Virus record (IMG/VR): IMGVR_UViG_3300031576_000025
Location: 1 to 64,000 of that record
From: a virus
Length of the DNA: 64,000 bases
Strand: one strand, 5' to 3'
Shown in pieces: positions 61,195 through 64,000 of the stretch. The position numbers and the translations under genes were made by a program. Every line of letters begins with the position of its first letter. The stretch's first letter is position 1. Below the pieces are notes generated by a model that was not told the DNA's origin, made no database searches, and was given only the letters and a program-made list of their open reading frames with translations.

Positions 61195-61661
61195 TGGAAA
61201 CCATGCGGCGCGTCAGGAAATTGCTGCGGCCGGAAACCGGGGGCGGTGTGCTGCTGTACCTGGAATGCGGGCACACGCTGGCTTCCAACACGCACGGGGC
61301 CATGCCCGCGCTGGAAATCTTCGCGCTGTCGTTGTCCTGCGCGACCTGCGGAAGCCAAGACGCCAGCTGGGAACGGGGGCGCTTGGACGGGGTGGCGCTG
61401 GCGCGCAGCCACGCGGACGTGCGCACGCGCGAAGCGGCCAAGGAAATCATCCGCGGCGCGCACAAAACCCTGTTCCCCAAGGAAGGGCTGGGGGTGACCA
61501 GGAAGCGGTGGACCAAGGGCATGTACTTCGGCTACTGGCGCACCATGGTCAACGAAAACGGGGTGGCGGACGTGCCGTACCAGGGGGACCAGGACTTTGT
61601 GCCGGTGGGCGCGGACGGCGTGCGGCGCGCGCGGGCCGCGGGCCAGGGGCCGCTGGCATGA
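61194..61661 (+). CDS. Hypothetical zinc-binding-like protein, 155 aa
   Basis: A 155-residue protein. LLYLECGHTL and LSCATCGS give C-x-H plus C-x2-C spacing about 25 residues apart, a possible zinc site. Middle helices, then MYFGYWRTMVNENGVADVPY. No family recognised. Confidence 0.55.
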   Translation: METMRRVRKLLRPETGGGVLLYLECGHTLASNTHGAMPALEIFALSLSCATCGSQDASWERGRLDGVALARSHADVRTREAAKEIIRGAHKTLFPKEGLGVTRKRWTKGMYFGYWRTMVNENGVADVPYQGDQDFVPVGADGVRRARAAGQGPLA

Positions 61662-61999
61662 GCTGGCCGCGTGAGCCGTGGCGCATGGGCTACAGGGACG
61701 GGTCCGGCAAGAATGTCCTGACGGCCAAGGTGGGCCGCAAGCGCACTGGCCTGCTGGTGGCGTGGTCAGGAAAGGGCTGCGGCTGCTGCGCGGGCGACAC
61801 GAAGCCGATAGAACAGGCTGCGCTGGAGCGCGCTGCTTCATGCGTCAACGCCTGTGCTGGTCTGGCGGACCCGTGCGCCACCATGAACCAGGCCCGGCAC
61901 GCGCTGCTGCTGACCAGGGCACGTGTCAAGCTGGCCTTGGACCCGGTGCTGGCAGAGGCCGTGTACAAGGCGTTGGGTGTGCTGGGGGTGAGCCCGTGA
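61658..61999 (+). CDS. Hypothetical Cys-containing protein, 113 aa
   Basis: A 113-residue protein with a beta-rich N-terminus (NVLTAKVGRKRTGLLVAWSG), the Cys cluster KGCGCCAG, more Cys in ASCVNACAGLADPC and a helical C-terminus. No family recognised. ATGA overlap upstream, GTGA downstream. Confidence 0.55.
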   Translation: MSWPREPWRMGYRDGSGKNVLTAKVGRKRTGLLVAWSGKGCGCCAGDTKPIEQAALERAASCVNACAGLADPCATMNQARHALLLTRARVKLALDPVLAEAVYKALGVLGVSP

Positions 62000-62688
62000 A
62001 GCTGTACCACGGGACGGCCGCGGCGAACCTGGGGGCTGTTCGCGCCCGCGGCCTGGTGCCCCGTGGACGGTTCAACAAGCGCAGCAATTGGGAACACACC
62101 GCGCGCAGCCGCGCCGGGCACGTCTACCTGACCACGGCCTATCCGCTTTACTTTGCCCTGTGCGCCAGCGGTGACGAAAACGCGCTGGTGGTGGAAGTGG
62201 ACACCGACAGGCTGGACCCGCGGCGGATGTACCCGGACGAGGATTTCTTGGCGCACGTTCTGGCGCAGCAGGCTGTGGCCAGCAAGGCGCTGCACCGGCC
62301 GGTCCTAAATAAGCTGACGCAGACGGTCAACCTGGAAGCCAACCGCGACCTGTGGGGAAAATCGCTTGAGCTGCTGGGGACGTGCAGCTACTTCGGCCAT
62401 GTGCCGCCAGCGGCAATCACGCGCTACGCCACCGTGGACGTAATGGCGCGCCCCAGCCTGGCCATGCTGTGCGTGGACCCCACTATCACGCTGGCAAACT
62501 ACCGCTTCTGTGGCTGGAAGTACCGGCAGCTGGTGGCCTGGATTTTTGGGGACGCGCCGGACCTGCCGGGCGCGGTCCCGCCGGAACACATGGCGCAGCT
62601 TGGCGAACTGCCGGGCATGGCCGAAGCCGCTGCGGCCCTGGCTGCGGAATCCGTGGACCGCCGCGGCGTGGCGGTGCTTCTGCCGTGA
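61996..62688 (+). CDS. ADP-ribosyltransferase-fold-like protein
   Basis: A 230-residue protein. The N-terminus MKLYHGTAAANLGAVRARGL is the first-strand 'YHGT' motif of the ART/PARP/KptA fold, followed by VYLTTAYPLYFAL (about 43-55) and ALVVEVDTDRLD with YPDEDFLAH (about 79-87), which occur in DarT/KptA-like and other ART-type proteins. NAD-dependent modification of host macromolecules or RNA is the family's reaction; the catalytic glutamate is not assigned with certainty. Not paired with an obvious antitoxin. GTG 61996. Confidence 0.7.
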   Translation: MKLYHGTAAANLGAVRARGLVPRGRFNKRSNWEHTARSRAGHVYLTTAYPLYFALCASGDENALVVEVDTDRLDPRRMYPDEDFLAHVLAQQAVASKALHRPVLNKLTQTVNLEANRDLWGKSLELLGTCSYFGHVPPAAITRYATVDVMARPSLAMLCVDPTITLANYRFCGWKYRQLVAWIFGDAPDLPGAVPPEHMAQLGELPGMAEAAAALAAESVDRRGVAVLLP

Positions 62689-62696
62689 TAATTTAG

Positions 62697-62713
62697 GCCC
62701 GGCAAGACCGGGC
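62697..62713 (+). promoter_or_regulatory. Leader hairpin next to ribosome binding site
   Basis: GCCCGG-CAAGA-CCGGGC (62697-62713), a 6-bp stem with AAG within the 5-base loop, directly followed by GGGGGG (62714-62719) before ATG 62724. Similar layout to the leader family, but no operator promoter is found upstream. Confidence 0.6.
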
Positions 62714-62723
62714 GGGGGGACGT

Positions 62724-63104
62724 ATGGACAACGTAAAGACGGGCCAGCAAACGCTGGGCAGGGCGCTGGCCAAGGTGCGCGCCGCCGGGCTTAAGGCTGG
62801 CCTTGACGCCGACAAGCTGAACGCTGCGCTGCTGGCCGCCACCAACAGCAGGGCCCTGCCCACGCTGAAGCGCCTGCCTTCTGAAGTGGCCATGCGCGCC
62901 TGCGCGCTGCTGCCCAATGCCGGTGACGCGGCCATCCTGGTGCGCCTGAAGAACGGCGGGGTCCGGGTCTACACCAAGGCCAGCCACCGCACCCTGGTGG
63001 AATCCGGGCGGCGCGCGGGCAAGGCGCTCGGCGGCAATCGCAACGCGGCCGGGAAGGGCCCCACGGAAACGGCTGGGCATATCCCCGCCAGTGGCGCGGC
63101 ATGA
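62724..63104 (+). CDS. Hypothetical helical protein, 126 aa
   Basis: A 126-residue protein from ATG 62724 (gggggacgt). Helical N-terminus (LGRALAKVRAAGLKAGLDAD, KLNAALLAATNSRALP), then a beta strand (DAAILVRLKNGGVRVYTKA) and a disordered tail. No family recognised. ATGA with the next gene. Confidence 0.55.
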   Translation: MDNVKTGQQTLGRALAKVRAAGLKAGLDADKLNAALLAATNSRALPTLKRLPSEVAMRACALLPNAGDAAILVRLKNGGVRVYTKASHRTLVESGRRAGKALGGNRNAAGKGPTETAGHIPASGAA

Positions 63105-64000
63105 ACATTAACCTGCACCCTGCGACAATCAAGCTGCTGAAGGGCAAGGGCATCAAGCAAATCGAAAGGCACCTGGATTTCCACAACGACGACGTGCTGG
63201 AATTCGACCTGGACAAGCTGACGGCCAAGGAACTTTCGGCGGTGAAGGACGCCCTTGGAAAGACGGCGGCCGGGCCGGACAGCACCGAACAGCGCAGCGC
63301 CGTCCGGTCCATTGGAATCATCGCCGCCGTGGCCGACGCCGACAACGCGCCGGGGGACAAGAAGGTTGCCAAGCTGGAACTGCTGGCGACCCTGCTGCGG
63401 TCCTATATCAGGACAGCCAATGGCTACCGGGTCTACAAGAAGGCCGACGACGACGACGCTTTCTTTTTGCCGCATATCGTCACCAAGGTGACCTACCACC
63501 CCCCGGAACGCAGCCGCAGCGGCGACACGTCGCCAGCCCACGTGTTAATGCAATTGGCCCACTACAGAAATGGGTCCGTCTGCAAAGACACCCACGCCTT
63601 CTATTCCCACCACACGCGCCAAAAAACGGTTGCGCAGATTTTCCACGCCGCCGGTTACGTCCTGGCTAACGACGACCTGGACAAGACCTATGAAAACGAC
63701 CTGAAGCTGTTTCGGGAAACCGAGCACCTGGTCGGTGTCCAGTTCTTGGCGGCCGGTATCGCCAGCACAGGGCGGCACCGCTGGGACCAGTTCAGTCTGC
63801 TGGTAGACGGCCAGCGGTCGCGCGCAGTGGTTGAAGAACGCACCGACGACAACGGGAAAAAGACCAAGGAAGCGGCCGTGGTGGACATGGCGTGGTGGAA
63901 CAACGCCAAGGGCGTGCGCGACGAGGACGACCTGGACGACGACCTGGACGACGCGGGGACGACTGACGACGACGGGGTGCCGCCGCTGCACCCCTACGTC
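63101..64000 (+). CDS. Large protein, partial (C-terminus outside window)
   Basis: At least 300 residues are encoded and the frame is open at the right edge. N-terminal helical region (PATIKLLKGKGIKQIERHLD), then KDALGKTAAGPDSTEQRSAV, an alpha/beta region (YIRTANGYRVYKKADDDDAF), YENDLKLFRETEHLVGVQFL and a very acidic loop (DEDDLDDDLDDAGTTDDDG). No domain is recognised; many phages have large AAA+ ATPases in such a position, but no P-loop lies in the visible part. ATGA coupling with the preceding gene. Confidence 0.75.
   Translation, partial: MNINLHPATIKLLKGKGIKQIERHLDFHNDDVLEFDLDKLTAKELSAVKDALGKTAAGPDSTEQRSAVRSIGIIAAVADADNAPGDKKVAKLELLATLLRSYIRTANGYRVYKKADDDDAFFLPHIVTKVTYHPPERSRSGDTSPAHVLMQLAHYRNGSVCKDTHAFYSHHTRQKTVAQIFHAAGYVLANDDLDKTYENDLKLFRETEHLVGVQFLAAGIASTGRHRWDQFSLLVDGQRSRAVVEERTDDNGKKTKEAAVVDMAWWNNAKGVRDEDDLDDDLDDAGTTDDDGVPPLHPYV

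Overview
The window is part of the genome of a tailed, double-stranded DNA bacteriophage with a long non-contractile tail (siphovirus gene order). The DNA is strongly G+C rich and almost entirely coding. Most neighbouring genes overlap by 4 bases (ATGA, GTGA, TTGA), and GTG starts are common. An intact tyrosine integrase and a set of operator-bearing promoters suggest a temperate phage. The host cannot be named. Sigma-70-type promoters, purine-rich ribosome binding sites, Sec-type signal peptides and a single-domain M15 endolysin fit a G+C-rich, probably Gram-negative, bacterium. Both edges cut through genes: a tRNA-Asn at the left and a large protein at the right.

Layout. 1-5963: the 3' end of a tRNA-Asn, then about 18 very small co-oriented genes, many membrane or Cys-rich and mostly of unknown function. 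5964-7704: the only large poorly coding, A+T-richer zone. It holds an iteron-like array of AAGCA/TGCTT sites, an HTH protein gene (6808-7449), a second A+T-rich repeat cluster and a promoter. 7705-12308: a second block of small genes, ending with a uracil-DNA-glycosylase-like protein. 12305-20312: packaging and head genes (TerL, portal fused to a MuF domain, a protein with a LigD phosphoesterase-like domain, prohead protease with scaffold tail, major capsid protein). 20352-25440: FN3-like and beta-helix proteins placed between capsid and connector genes, possibly head fibres. 25440-36096: connectors, tail terminator, tail tube, chaperone, tape measure and tail-tip proteins. 36154-41844: three consecutive genes with signal peptides, one of them a 1655-residue repeat protein. 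41880-44541: lysis region with an M15 endolysin and small membrane proteins.

44564-46650 is the only leftward region: a compact integrase operon plus one small upstream gene. From 46693 rightward lie a DUF932 protein, a YkgJ-like protein, a Toprim protein, an HTH regulator, a recombination pair (putative annealing protein plus Fe-S PD-(D/E)XK nuclease), a replication initiator and DnaC-like loader, DUF5131, a DNA methyltransferase, an ASCH protein, a SprT-like protein, an ART-fold-like protein and many small unknowns.

The most distinctive thing seen is a shared control architecture. Seven promoters, at about 2.35, 46.3, 46.6, 46.7, 50.6, 50.9 and 58.8 kb, carry an inverted TTAC-NN-GTAA-like operator or a half-site variant inside the -35/-10 spacer. 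Four of the transcripts they drive, and two or three other leaders, have a GC hairpin with an AAG loop; in most of these the hairpin abuts a G5-6 ribosome binding site. Together these look like a phage-wide regulon with a paired RNA leader element.
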